A stretch of DNA of 52,791 nucleotides from a virus: IMG/VR virus record IMGVR_UViG_3300020055_001962, positions 1 through 52,791 of that record. One strand, 5' to 3'. Under the pieces are notes generated by a model, which saw nothing but the letters and a program-made list of their open reading frames with translations, was not told the DNA's origin and did no database searches. The position numbers and the translations under genes are program-made. Shown piece after piece: positions 19,639-27,970 of this stretch; the stretch's first letter is position 1; every line of letters begins with the position of its first letter.

Positions 19639-20473
19639 AGGATATTTGTTAATTGCACACAACAATAGTGCAAACGATTACTTAAAACAAGCAGTACATT
19701 GTGCAGAAAGAATAAAACAATACTGCAAAGGTGCGTCAGTATCTATTATTACAAACAGCAAGTCTTATTTGAAAAAGAATTATGATCATAAAGTGTTTGA
19801 TCATATTATTAATGCAAAAAAGATTTCTGGCTTACATGCTAATAATAGAATTATTTTTGACGGAGCACTTTCGAAAAAAACAGTTCAATGGAAAAATGCT
19901 GGCAGAGACCAGGCATATGAACTGACACCATACGATGAAACTATTCTTCTTGATACAGATTACATTTTTTCAAATAATAATTTAGATAATTGTTTTGGAA
20001 GTGTAAATGATATTATGATGTATAAAAAATCGCAATATCTTGGACATCAAGAAGTAAAAGAATTTAATCGTTGTGCAGATGCAAGTATTGACTTTTACTG
20101 GGCTACTGTTATATATTTTAGAAAAAGCGAAAAGGCCGAACGTTTGTTTGAGCTAGTAACCCATATTAGAGAAAATTGGTTTTACTATAATAATCTATAT
20201 AATATGAACAGTCCTAATTTTAGAAACGATTATGCATTTAGTATTGCAATACACACACTAAACAGTATGTTGTCAAATGGAAATTATGTTGCTCAATTGC
20301 CGGGCAAGATGTATTATACTAAAGATCAAGATTTTCTTGAAAATATTAAAGATGATAAACTAACATTTTTAGTAGGAAAAAAAGATCACTTAGGCGAATA
20401 CACAATGTTATCTTCTACCGGACTAAATGTACACGTTTTAAATAAAGCAAGTTTGGAGAGAGAAATTGGATAG
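19631..20473 (+). CDS. GT-A-type glycosyltransferase-like protein
   Basis: This 280-residue protein starts at ATG 19631 within the end of the previous gene. It begins GYLLIAHNNSANDYLKQAVHCAERI, followed by a strand of the type VSIITNS and, near residue 106, ILLDTDYIF, a DxD-type motif that would bind a nucleotide-sugar and metal in the GT-A fold. The later region includes the acidic tract YYTKDQDFLENIKDDK. The next gene is a paralogue with the same plan, VMDTDML at the same place. The likely reaction is sugar transfer to an unknown acceptor. Donor and acceptor cannot be read from sequence. A nucleotidyl-diphosphate-sugar transferase-like fold without activity remains possible. Confidence 0.68.
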   Translation: MTKGYLLIAHNNSANDYLKQAVHCAERIKQYCKGASVSIITNSKSYLKKNYDHKVFDHIINAKKISGLHANNRIIFDGALSKKTVQWKNAGRDQAYELTPYDETILLDTDYIFSNNNLDNCFGSVNDIMMYKKSQYLGHQEVKEFNRCADASIDFYWATVIYFRKSEKAERLFELVTHIRENWFYYNNLYNMNSPNFRNDYAFSIAIHTLNSMLSNGNYVAQLPGKMYYTKDQDFLENIKDDKLTFLVGKKDHLGEYTMLSSTGLNVHVLNKASLEREIG

Positions 20474-21305
20474 AGGAATTGTATTAGTAGCTCAAAACAA
20501 TGGAGAGCATGATTATGTAGAACAAGCAACAGCTCTAGCCATGAGTTTAAAGAAACATAACAACGTAAATGTTTCTATAATTACAGATGATTATGTTACT
20601 CCAAATCAGCGAGAATATTTTGATCAAGTGTTACCAATTAGTTGGGGAGACATGGCAGACGGCAAGACTTGGAAAATTGAAAACAGATGGAAAGTCTTTT
20701 ATCAAACACCGTATAAAGAAACTATTGTTATGGATACTGATATGTTAGTTATGCGTAACATTGATCATTTATGGGATTTTTATTCTAATTATGATTTATT
20801 TTTTACAACTAGTCCAGTAACTTATCGAAATGAAAAATTAACTTCTCTCTATTACAGAGAAATTTTTGAAAAGAATAAATTGCCTAACATATATTCTGCA
20901 TTATACTATTTTAAAAGAACTCCGTTTAGTCATAACTTCTTTTCTTTTTTAGAATGTGTTGTTAAAGATTTTGACAGTTTCCAAGAACTGTTGTGTCCTA
21001 ATATGAAACAAGAAAGTCTAAGTATGGATGTCGCTATTGCTATGGCTATACAAGTAGCAGACATTGAAGACAAGGTTACAAATAAAAATTCTGATGTTTC
21101 TACTTTTGTGCATATGAAACCTTACGCACAAAACTGGCGTCAGCCTCGTTCGTCATGGCAACACACTGTTAATTCTTATTTTACAAACGATCTTGAGTTG
21201 TATGTTGGAAACTATAAACAAGAAGGTATCTTTCATTATACGGAAAAAGATTTTTTGGATAATGCAAATATTATAGATAAACTAGAGAGTTCTGAAGATG
21301 AGTGA
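20466..21305 (+). CDS. GT-A-type glycosyltransferase-like protein, paralogue of the upstream gene
   Basis: The protein has 279 residues. TTG 20466 (overlapping the upstream stop by 8 nt) is the chosen start because the sequence from there, RGIVLVAQNNGEHDYVEQATALAMSL, aligns with the start of the preceding paralogue. It has the strand NVSIITDDYV and the metal-binding type motif ETIVMDTDMLVMRN near residue 90. Aromatic-rich segments follow, and HMKPYAQNWRQPRSSW lies near the C-terminus. It is predicted to be a cytosolic sugar transferase acting with the upstream protein; a heteromeric pair is possible. The specificity is unknown. Confidence 0.7.
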   Translation: MDRGIVLVAQNNGEHDYVEQATALAMSLKKHNNVNVSIITDDYVTPNQREYFDQVLPISWGDMADGKTWKIENRWKVFYQTPYKETIVMDTDMLVMRNIDHLWDFYSNYDLFFTTSPVTYRNEKLTSLYYREIFEKNKLPNIYSALYYFKRTPFSHNFFSFLECVVKDFDSFQELLCPNMKQESLSMDVAIAMAIQVADIEDKVTNKNSDVSTFVHMKPYAQNWRQPRSSWQHTVNSYFTNDLELYVGNYKQEGIFHYTEKDFLDNANIIDKLESSEDE

Positions 21306-21885
21306 TTTACTTGACTTAATAAAACGTCTAAAGGTTGACAGCGAGCAATCTAATAAACATTATGTTTATTTTGATGAAGAAACATTAAAGATCCATAAAA
21401 TTTCTCCTCGTAAAGAAGAAGGAGATATGACATTTTTTGAAACAGACACTTCTACTGTAGAACCTATTCTTAAAGGAATTTACGGGTTAGACAAATATTC
21501 AGCATACTACGATTTTAAAAATAAAAATTATAGTATTAAGCAAAACGAACAAGAAAGTTTTGCAAATGTAAATGTCTTAGAAGTAAAACCTAATAGCGGA
21601 ACAACAGATTTAACTTTGGTACTAGGTGATAAAAGTATTAAGTTTGAACTTGATGAAAACTTAAAAGATCACGTTAAGAAAACTAGACAACATTTGTTTT
21701 TTGTATTGACCGAGAAAAATAATCCTTATAAAATCTATTCTAAGTTAAATTTTGATAGTAGTACCTTATGCAACGATACATTCGAACTTCAACATCAACT
21801 TTCAAAGAAACAACTTCGAAAAGGAGTAAGTATTTTTACAAATAAATTCTTTTCTTCTTATAAAAGGAAAATAGCAGTTAAATGA
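21298..21885 (+). CDS. Protein of unknown function in glycosyltransferase operon
   Basis: This 195-residue soluble protein begins at ATG 21298 and overlaps its neighbours by 8 and 4 nt, so translation is probably coupled. It starts with a helical segment SDLLDLIKRLKVDSEQ, then runs of short strands rich in Lys, Asp and Glu (YVYFDEETLKIHKISP, TDLTLVLGDKSIKFELDE) and ends in a very basic tail SSYKRKIAVK. No catalytic motif, Cys cluster or membrane segment is seen. It may be an accessory protein of the flanking glycosyltransferases; this rests on position only. Confidence 0.65.
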   Translation: MSDLLDLIKRLKVDSEQSNKHYVYFDEETLKIHKISPRKEEGDMTFFETDTSTVEPILKGIYGLDKYSAYYDFKNKNYSIKQNEQESFANVNVLEVKPNSGTTDLTLVLGDKSIKFELDENLKDHVKKTRQHLFFVLTEKNNPYKIYSKLNFDSSTLCNDTFELQHQLSKKQLRKGVSIFTNKFFSSYKRKIAVK

Positions 21886-22814
21886 ATACATTCCGTCCAG
21901 TTGATCATGATATCATCTATCTGTCCTACGATGAACCTAACGCAGAAAAAAACTATGCAGATTTGTGTTCAAAAGTTCCGTGGGCAAAACGTGTACATGG
22001 AATAAAAGGTTCAGATGCTGCACACAAGGCTTGTGCTGAAATGAGCGAAACTGATCATTTTATTACCATCGACGGTGATAACAGAATTAGAGACGGATTT
22101 TTAGACCAAGAAATTAAATTAGATGAAAATGATATTTTACAAAATTCAGTAATTAGTTGGTGTGGTCAAAATGTAATTAACGGATTAATATACGGCAACG
22201 GTGGGATTAAATGTTGGCCTAAAGAATATGTTCGACGAATGAGAACACATGAAAATGCAGATCCTGCTAATAAACAAGCACAAGTAGACTTTTGTTGGGA
22301 CGCACATTATATACAACAAAATAGTTGTTTTAGTGATGTTTATAATAATGCTACTCCTCTTCAAGCATGGCGAGCTGGTTTTCGAGAAGGTGTAAAGTTA
22401 GCCCTTGATCGAGGAAAAAAATTAGAAAAAGAAGAGTTTGTAAGAAAAGCCCACTGGCGTTGCTTGCACATGTTATACATTTGGACAATGGTAGGTGCAG
22501 ATGTTGAAAACGGACTATGGGCGATTTATGGTGCAAGACAAGGTTTGTTTATGACAATGTGTTCTGACTGGGATTACGTTAATGTTCGTGATTTTGAATA
22601 TTTGAATGATATGTGGCAACATGAAAAAGAGAAAGAAGATGGACTGCTTATACAAATACAAGCATTAGGAAATGATCTAATTAATAATTTAGATATTCCT
22701 ATTGATCCTAATCCTTTGTTGCCTAACCAGAGTAAGTTTTTTAAAACAGTTTACAATAATCCTACCCGTGATTTAACAAAGCTCATAGACATCGAAGAAG
22801 GTGCAAATGGATGA
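21882..22814 (+). CDS. Glycosyltransferase-like protein (family with DGD motif), copy 1
   Basis: The protein has 310 residues. The N-terminus reads DIIYLSYDEPNAEKNYADL, then AKRVHGIKG, and near residue 65 ITIDGDNRI, a DxD-like acidic motif. A second gene, at 27269, has the same plan (FISYKEPNAEDNW, AKRVNGVKG, VVDGDAEI). Later segments pair as well, for example AWRAGFREGVKLA here and TWKSAFRECAKL there. A GT-A-like fold is inferred from the motif and order of strands. It starts at ATG 21882 (ATGA overlap with the gene before) and overlaps the first radical-SAM gene by 4 nt. Substrates are unknown. Confidence 0.6.
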   Translation: MNTFRPVDHDIIYLSYDEPNAEKNYADLCSKVPWAKRVHGIKGSDAAHKACAEMSETDHFITIDGDNRIRDGFLDQEIKLDENDILQNSVISWCGQNVINGLIYGNGGIKCWPKEYVRRMRTHENADPANKQAQVDFCWDAHYIQQNSCFSDVYNNATPLQAWRAGFREGVKLALDRGKKLEKEEFVRKAHWRCLHMLYIWTMVGADVENGLWAIYGARQGLFMTMCSDWDYVNVRDFEYLNDMWQHEKEKEDGLLIQIQALGNDLINNLDIPIDPNPLLPNQSKFFKTVYNNPTRDLTKLIDIEEGANG

Positions 22815-23962
22815 GCGAAAGTTCAAGACCCTACAGTAAACTTTCTGATGGTAGAACTGTAGATCCTTTGTTTGGTCCTATTTGGATCAAAGAAACAAAG
22901 GGCATGTCTGATAATAAAAAAGACTTAAAAGGAAGATACTGTCCTAAGTTGTTTACTTGGTTAGAAGTAGACATGTTTGGAAAAGCATGGCTATGTTGTC
23001 CTAGTTGGTTGCCGTATCCTATTGGAAATGTTTTAACAGATAGTTTAGAAGAAATGTGGAACGGTGAACGTGCAAAAGAATTGCGTAACCAAGTATTTAC
23101 AGGAGATTGGAAATATTGTCAGCATGACTTTTGTCCTTCTATAGTGGCTGACTTATTACCTAATGTTAATGAAGATACTCCAAAAACTACTACTGCTGAA
23201 TTACCTACTAGTATAAATTTTTCAAATGACGAGAGTTGCAATTTAAAATGTCCTAGTTGTCGTGTAGATAAACTATTGTATACTGAAGGTCCTCTATATG
23301 AAAGACGCAAAGAAGTAAACGATAAGTTATATGATATGCTTTTTTCTACGCCAACAGATAGAAATTTTAGTATTAATGTTACTGGTAGTGGCGATCCTTT
23401 TGCTAGTAAAATTTACAGAGATATGCTTTCTAAAATTGATGGAAAAGATTTTCCAAACTTAGAAGTAAATTTACAAACTAACGGAGTAATGTTTACACCT
23501 AAAAATTGGAATCGTATATCTAAGATTCATTCTAATTTAAGACGATGTGCTATAAGTTTTGATGCAGGTACAAAAGAAACTTACGAAAACAAAACTAGAG
23601 TTGGCGGCGATTGGGAATTACTTTTAGAAAACTGTAAATTTCTTGATAAACAAGTAGAACAAAATCCAAACTTTTATATGGTTTATGAGTTTGTAGTACA
23701 AGTAGATAACTACAAAGAAATGCGCCGTTATGTTCGTTTAGTTGATAACTTGTTTCCAAATGCTTCGAGTATTACGTTTAGCCTTGTTACCGACTGGGGT
23801 ACGTGGCCTAAAGATGTTTATGAACAAAAGTGTATTTGGAAAAATACACATCCAGAATATTCTAATCTTTTAAAAGTATTACAGGACAATATTTTTAAAC
23901 ATCCTAAAGTAAGATTAGGAAATCTTACAAATATATGGAAAGAAGCAAATGGATTGGGATAA
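22811..23962 (+). CDS. Radical SAM protein with N-terminal SPASM/twitch-like Cys cluster, copy 1
   Basis: This 383-residue protein has its Cys-rich auxiliary-cluster region first: YCPKLF near residue 44, WLCCPSW near 62, GNVLTDSLEEMWNG, then YCQHDFCPS near 106. The radical SAM core follows with C143-x3-C147-x2-C150 in ESCNLKCPSC. The core motif cleaves S-adenosylmethionine to give a 5'-deoxyadenosyl radical. The order, auxiliary cluster before core, is opposite to classical SPASM enzymes. The C-terminus contains an additional EFVVQ strand and aromatic residues. The start is ATG 22811 with ATGA overlap. It forms a pair with the next gene. The substrate, whether peptide, sugar or other, is unknown. 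Confidence 0.85.
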   Translation: MSESSRPYSKLSDGRTVDPLFGPIWIKETKGMSDNKKDLKGRYCPKLFTWLEVDMFGKAWLCCPSWLPYPIGNVLTDSLEEMWNGERAKELRNQVFTGDWKYCQHDFCPSIVADLLPNVNEDTPKTTTAELPTSINFSNDESCNLKCPSCRVDKLLYTEGPLYERRKEVNDKLYDMLFSTPTDRNFSINVTGSGDPFASKIYRDMLSKIDGKDFPNLEVNLQTNGVMFTPKNWNRISKIHSNLRRCAISFDAGTKETYENKTRVGGDWELLLENCKFLDKQVEQNPNFYMVYEFVVQVDNYKEMRRYVRLVDNLFPNASSITFSLVTDWGTWPKDVYEQKCIWKNTHPEYSNLLKVLQDNIFKHPKVRLGNLTNIWKEANGLG

Positions 23963-25238
23963 ATCACCTCAAGAAATTTACGAGTCTACAAAGCACTATT
24001 GTCCTTTGTTATGGAATCATCTTCATGTTAATACGTTAGGAGATGTGCAACCGTGCTGCATGGCACCGTTCGGAACATCAATGGGTAATATAAACGAAAA
24101 GCCACTTGATGAAATATGGAACGGTAATGCAATGAAGAAGGCAAGGCGGCGTTTGTTAAAAGACTTGCCTCTTAATACTTGTGAAGGTTGCTATGACAAA
24201 GAACGAAGTAGTAACTGGAGTTTGCGAAAAGCAAGTATTGTAAAATATCACGATAGTGTAAAAGGTCTTTTAGAAACAACATATCCGGACGGTACAAGTT
24301 TAGATAGCAAACCAACTTATTTAGATATAAGATTTAGTAATATATGTAATATGCGTTGTCGTATGTGTGGACATTTTTCTAGCAGTAAATGGTTTAATGA
24401 TGCTAAACGTTTAAGTAAGGAATTTGATAACCATCGTTATATTGGTAGCGATAGTAAGCATGCAATTATACACGCAGTAGATGATGTTGCTAAGTTGTTG
24501 TCTAGGTTAGACGAGTATTTGCCGCACGTACAAGAATTGTATTTTGCCGGCGGCGAACCAATGATAATGGAAGAACATTATCGTATACTTAAAAGATTAG
24601 AAGAATTAAAACTGTATAATACTTTTATTAGGTATAACACTAATTTCCTGCAATTATATTACAAAGATAAAGACATATTAGAATTATGGAAAAAATTTAC
24701 AAATATACACTGTAGTATAAGTGTTGATACATATGGAGAACGTGCTGAAATTTTAAGACACGATACCGTTTGGTCAAAAATAGAAGAAAACATAGTACGT
24801 GTTAAAAAAGAAGTTCCACATGTTAGATTTAACATAACTCCGACAGTACAAATTTTAAATATTTTAACTATTACTGATTTACACAAAGATTGGTGTGAAA
24901 AAGGATGGGTAGGACCTAATGATTTATTTTTAAATATATTACATACTCCATCTTTTTACAATATAAAAGCATTGCCACATCATTTAAAATTAGAAGCAGA
25001 GAAAAAATTCAAAGATCATTTAAAATGGTTGAGTGAAAATTATGCAGATAATTTATTCAGCGTAACTAACACTATAAATAACTCTATAAGTTATATGATG
25101 GGAGAACAATTGAGCGAAGACCATTTAACAGAGTTTTGTAAACAAACTAGTCAACTAGACTATATACGGAAACAAGACAGTCATAAAACGTTTCCGGAGT
25201 TAGAATATATATGGAGCAACTATGATAAAAAAGATTAA
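23949..25238 (+). CDS. Radical SAM protein with N-terminal SPASM/twitch-like Cys cluster, copy 2
   Basis: The protein has 429 residues. The auxiliary region comes first: HYCPLLWNHLHVNTLGDVQPCC, GNINEKPLDEIWNG, then TCEGCYDKE. The radical SAM triad is C133-x3-C137-x2-C140 in NICNMRCRMC. FAGGEPMI near residue 200 is the GGEP-type motif that contacts SAM. The gene begins 14 nt inside its upstream paralogue-like neighbour and overlaps the downstream oxygenase by 17 nt, so the three are likely translated as one unit. Divergence from copy 1 is high, which suggests different substrates. It is confidently a radical SAM enzyme; the reaction is not known. Confidence 0.87.
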   Translation: MDWDKSPQEIYESTKHYCPLLWNHLHVNTLGDVQPCCMAPFGTSMGNINEKPLDEIWNGNAMKKARRRLLKDLPLNTCEGCYDKERSSNWSLRKASIVKYHDSVKGLLETTYPDGTSLDSKPTYLDIRFSNICNMRCRMCGHFSSSKWFNDAKRLSKEFDNHRYIGSDSKHAIIHAVDDVAKLLSRLDEYLPHVQELYFAGGEPMIMEEHYRILKRLEELKLYNTFIRYNTNFLQLYYKDKDILELWKKFTNIHCSISVDTYGERAEILRHDTVWSKIEENIVRVKKEVPHVRFNITPTVQILNILTITDLHKDWCEKGWVGPNDLFLNILHTPSFYNIKALPHHLKLEAEKKFKDHLKWLSENYADNLFSVTNTINNSISYMMGEQLSEDHLTEFCKQTSQLDYIRKQDSHKTFPELEYIWSNYDKKD

Positions 25239-25758
25239 GTTAGACTATGATTTTAGTGTGTTTTTAAATGCTGATTATAGTAAGCACTATGGTAGTTGCA
25301 TTAGTTATCAAGTACGTGAACAAGAAGATATACACCAAAAAGTTGGCGGCTTTCCAAAAAGTTACCACGAAGATAATACACGTATACAGCAGTTATGGTT
25401 TGATGATGGAGATATAGATTATTCTTTGCTTGGCGAAAGATTAGGTATGGAAGTAATTACAGTTAGCTCTATTTTACAACCACCGGGTAATGTTATTACA
25501 CTCCATAGAGATACATTTTTTCAAATTAATAAACAATATCCTAATGATACTAGAACAAAAGTACGTGCAAACGTATACTTAGAAGAATGGGCTCCTGGCC
25601 ATTTAATTAATTATCAAGATGAAAATTTCGACTGGCAAACAAGTACGCACTGGAATCAAGGCGAAGGATTTATTTGGGATAGCCAACACTTGCATTTAAG
25701 CGGAAATGCAGGATTAGTTCCTAAGTATACACTACAAGTAAGTGGATTTTTAAATTAA
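25222..25758 (+). CDS. 2OG/Fe(II) oxygenase-fold protein
   Basis: This 178-residue protein has the pieces of a double-stranded beta-helix iron site: H95-R-D97 in ITLHRDTFF and a distal His in SQHLHLSG (H156 or H158), with a GFIWD turn before it. The ending YTLQVSGF is typical of the last barrel strands. The expected reaction is 2-oxoglutarate-dependent hydroxylation, releasing succinate and CO2; the 2OG-binding basic residue was not placed with certainty. It starts at ATG 25222 inside the upstream radical SAM gene and its 3' end overlaps the convergent minus-strand gene by 9 nt. It is the first of eight such folds in the window. Confidence 0.72.
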   Translation: MIKKIKLDYDFSVFLNADYSKHYGSCISYQVREQEDIHQKVGGFPKSYHEDNTRIQQLWFDDGDIDYSLLGERLGMEVITVSSILQPPGNVITLHRDTFFQINKQYPNDTRTKVRANVYLEEWAPGHLINYQDENFDWQTSTHWNQGEGFIWDSQHLHLSGNAGLVPKYTLQVSGFLN

Positions 25759-27177
25759 TTTTTTAAATCTTGCTTTTTTAAGTTCGGTTATCCAAAATCT
25801 TGGAGCCTGTTTTGAATAATATAAAATTAATTGTTGATTATGATCTAGCACTTCTTGCATTTCGTGCCACATCTTTTTACATTCTATATCATTCATAGAA
25901 TCTATTTTTTTAATAACATTTATAATTTTATTAATATGAATTTTTATATTACCGTCTTTTGAAAAACTCTCATCCCACCATCTATCAAAAGTAATAAATC
26001 CTAATCTTTTAAGTTCTTCATAAAACCCTGGATTTGCACTACAAATAAAAGGCCTTCTAGCAAGCAAAGGCTTACAAATTTTTTCCGTTATGAATAAATC
26101 GTTATGGTATGGCCCTTCACGTTCGTTATACGTTTCGCAACTTATATCTATGAATGCTCTAGAATAGTGTGTTGGGTTAGGAAGCCAAAAATATTTTAAG
26201 AAATGATAATTTATATTATCTTCTTGGATAGGTTCTGGAAAGGTGTTTATTGGAAGTTTGTCATATAAACTTATTATTTTTTGTCTATCTTCTTCGTGAT
26301 AATAACTTTTCCTATCATATCTAATTTGGTAATTTCGTTGATAGGTCATTATTTCGTTTATTTCATCAATGTGGTCTTTTATGTCGTCTGGTTTCGAAAC
26401 TTTTAACCATACGTGATTTTGATTTATTTCTTCTAACAGTCTATTCAAGTACAGCCATCTTGCTGGTCGAAATCTTCCTGAATAACACAAAAATCTTCCC
26501 TGTTTAAAAAGTGGTGTTCTCTTTGACAATCGAACAATCTCATCTATATGATTGTGATCCATAGTGTGTGTTACAAATTGTAACCAGTGGCTTGTTCCTA
26601 AAAGTACTAGCCAGTCAGGAATTGAATATACAGAATTACTATACACTGTATCACTTCTAACACGCGAATCTAAAAACACAAATTTATTAGAAAATTTATA
26701 CTGTTTTCTTTTTACAATTAAACTAGGAATTGTGACAAAGTCTCTTGAACTAATTGCCTTTGCTTCGTGCGGATCGTGAAATACTATGGCACAGTCTGGA
26801 TGAGCATGCAAAAACTCCATAGTTCTGTCCGGCAAATGATTAAACGGACATAGATCCGGATGGGTAAAAACCTCATCGTCTCCTGCAACAATGCGTATAG
26901 GGAATATGTTGATGTCTCTGTCACTATAAGAGTTTTCATCTCTAGTTATAAATTTTATTTCAGTTTCGTTAGTAAAATTTTCCCAAGTGTGCCATACGGG
27001 ATCGGATCGAAAACTGTATCGACCTATATCACGTTCTCCCTTAAAAGTGTCCATTTCCTTGATAACATTAAGCACACTGTGGTTTTTTAAACGTAACCAT
27101 GGAAAATAATTAGACAAATGTCTATTTATGTGTGGATTAGGAAGATCATCTACGTACCATTGAACTACTCGTGTCAT
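25750..27177 (-). CDS. Glycosyltransferase-like protein, fucosyltransferase/exostosin-type C-terminus
   Basis: This 475-residue protein is the only minus-strand gene inside the island. The C-terminal region reads FIDISCETYNE, LFITEKICKPLLARRPFI, NPGFYEELKRLGFITF and DESF, a pattern found in GT10/GT47-like transferases of phages and viruses, where TEK and the Pro-Phe segment lie in the nucleotide-sugar site. The N-terminal 300 residues are weakly characterised and include LLGTSHWLQFVTH. The start is ATG 27177, 6 nt below a TATAAATA box and without a ribosome site. It overlaps the 3' end of the upstream oxygenase by 9 nt. Probable function: transfer of a sugar to a surface or virion glycan. The acceptor is unknown. 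Confidence 0.7.
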   Translation of the reverse strand: MTRVVQWYVDDLPNPHINRHLSNYFPWLRLKNHSVLNVIKEMDTFKGERDIGRYSFRSDPVWHTWENFTNETEIKFITRDENSYSDRDINIFPIRIVAGDDEVFTHPDLCPFNHLPDRTMEFLHAHPDCAIVFHDPHEAKAISSRDFVTIPSLIVKRKQYKFSNKFVFLDSRVRSDTVYSNSVYSIPDWLVLLGTSHWLQFVTHTMDHNHIDEIVRLSKRTPLFKQGRFLCYSGRFRPARWLYLNRLLEEINQNHVWLKVSKPDDIKDHIDEINEIMTYQRNYQIRYDRKSYYHEEDRQKIISLYDKLPINTFPEPIQEDNINYHFLKYFWLPNPTHYSRAFIDISCETYNEREGPYHNDLFITEKICKPLLARRPFICSANPGFYEELKRLGFITFDRWWDESFSKDGNIKIHINKIINVIKKIDSMNDIECKKMWHEMQEVLDHNQQLILYYSKQAPRFWITELKKARFKKLI

Positions 27178-27183
27178 GCATTA

Positions 27184-27191
27184 TATTTATA
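27184..27191 (-). promoter_or_regulatory. Late-type TATAAATA box in front of the minus-strand glycosyltransferase
   Basis: On the minus strand TATAAATA ends 6 nt before the ATG at 27177. A T4 late promoter would start transcription about there, giving a very short or absent leader. The box overlaps a TTATAT-GCGT-ATATAA inverted repeat at 27187-27202. Confidence 0.45.
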
Positions 27192-27233
27192 TGCGTATAT
27201 AATGACAGTTTTGACTTACTGGTAATTTTTCGC

Positions 27234-27262
27234 TTGACATATATGAAGATAGGCAGTACAAT
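27234..27262 (+). promoter_or_regulatory. Sigma70-type promoter with almost no leader
   Basis: TTGACA (27234-27239), a 17 nt spacer and TACAAT (27257-27262) lie directly before ATG 27269. The expected transcription start, about 7 nt past the -10 box, coincides with the start codon, so the transcript may be leaderless. No ribosome site is visible. Confidence 0.8.
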
Positions 27263-27268
27263 AATACT

Positions 27269-27970
27269 ATGTTTGAAATAGTGTTTATATCGTATAAAGA
27301 GCCAAATGCAGAAGATAACTGGAATCGCCTGCGTTCAAGATTTCCGTTAGCAAAGCGAGTTAATGGAGTAAAGGGTATTAAGCATGCACACATCAAAGCC
27401 GCTGAAATGTGTTGGACAAAGATGTTTTGGGTAGTCGATGGTGATGCAGAAATTTTAGAAGATTTTGACTTCAGTTATAAACCTACCGAGTGGGATCTTG
27501 ATACAGTACACGTTTGGCATGCTAAAAATCCTATTAACGATCTTGTGTATGGTTACGGAGGAGTAAAATTACTTCCTACTAAACTTACTAAATCTATGGA
27601 TAGAACTGTAATTGATTTAGCAACTAGCATAAGTCCTAAATTTAAAGTTATAGAAGAAATATCAAATATTACAGCATTTAACACAGATCCGTTTAACACA
27701 TGGAAAAGTGCATTTAGAGAGTGTGCTAAATTAAGCAGCAAAATTATTGTTAGACAAGAATCCGGAGAAACAGATGAAAGACTTAATACATGGACGACTG
27801 CTGGAGGAGATCGAGAGTTTGGTGAATATGCGATTCGAGGTGCTCTTGCTGGTATGGAGTTTGGCCTTTCTCGGAGGAATGATTTGGGGCTAATAAATGA
27901 TTTCAAATGGCTTAAAGATCACTACAACAACACTATAAATAGAACTGATATGGAGAACAACAATGACTGA
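27269..27970 (+). CDS. Glycosyltransferase-like protein (DGD motif), copy 2
   Basis: This 233-residue protein is a shorter paralogue of the 310-residue protein at 21882. Shared motifs in order are FISYKEPNAEDNWNRL, AKRVNGVKG, FWVVDGDAEI, DLVYGYGGVKL, and TWKSAFRECAKL. The C-terminus adds TTAGGDREFGEYAIRGA. The start at ATG 27269 is supported because FEIVF aligns with the first strand of the paralogue; no better downstream ATG exists. The ATG sits at the predicted transcription start. It is followed within 8 nt by the nitroreductase fusion. It is probably a GT-A-like enzyme, but the acidic motif is the only mechanistic clue. Confidence 0.6.
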   Translation: MFEIVFISYKEPNAEDNWNRLRSRFPLAKRVNGVKGIKHAHIKAAEMCWTKMFWVVDGDAEILEDFDFSYKPTEWDLDTVHVWHAKNPINDLVYGYGGVKLLPTKLTKSMDRTVIDLATSISPKFKVIEEISNITAFNTDPFNTWKSAFRECAKLSSKIIVRQESGETDERLNTWTTAGGDREFGEYAIRGALAGMEFGLSRRNDLGLINDFKWLKDHYNNTINRTDMENNND

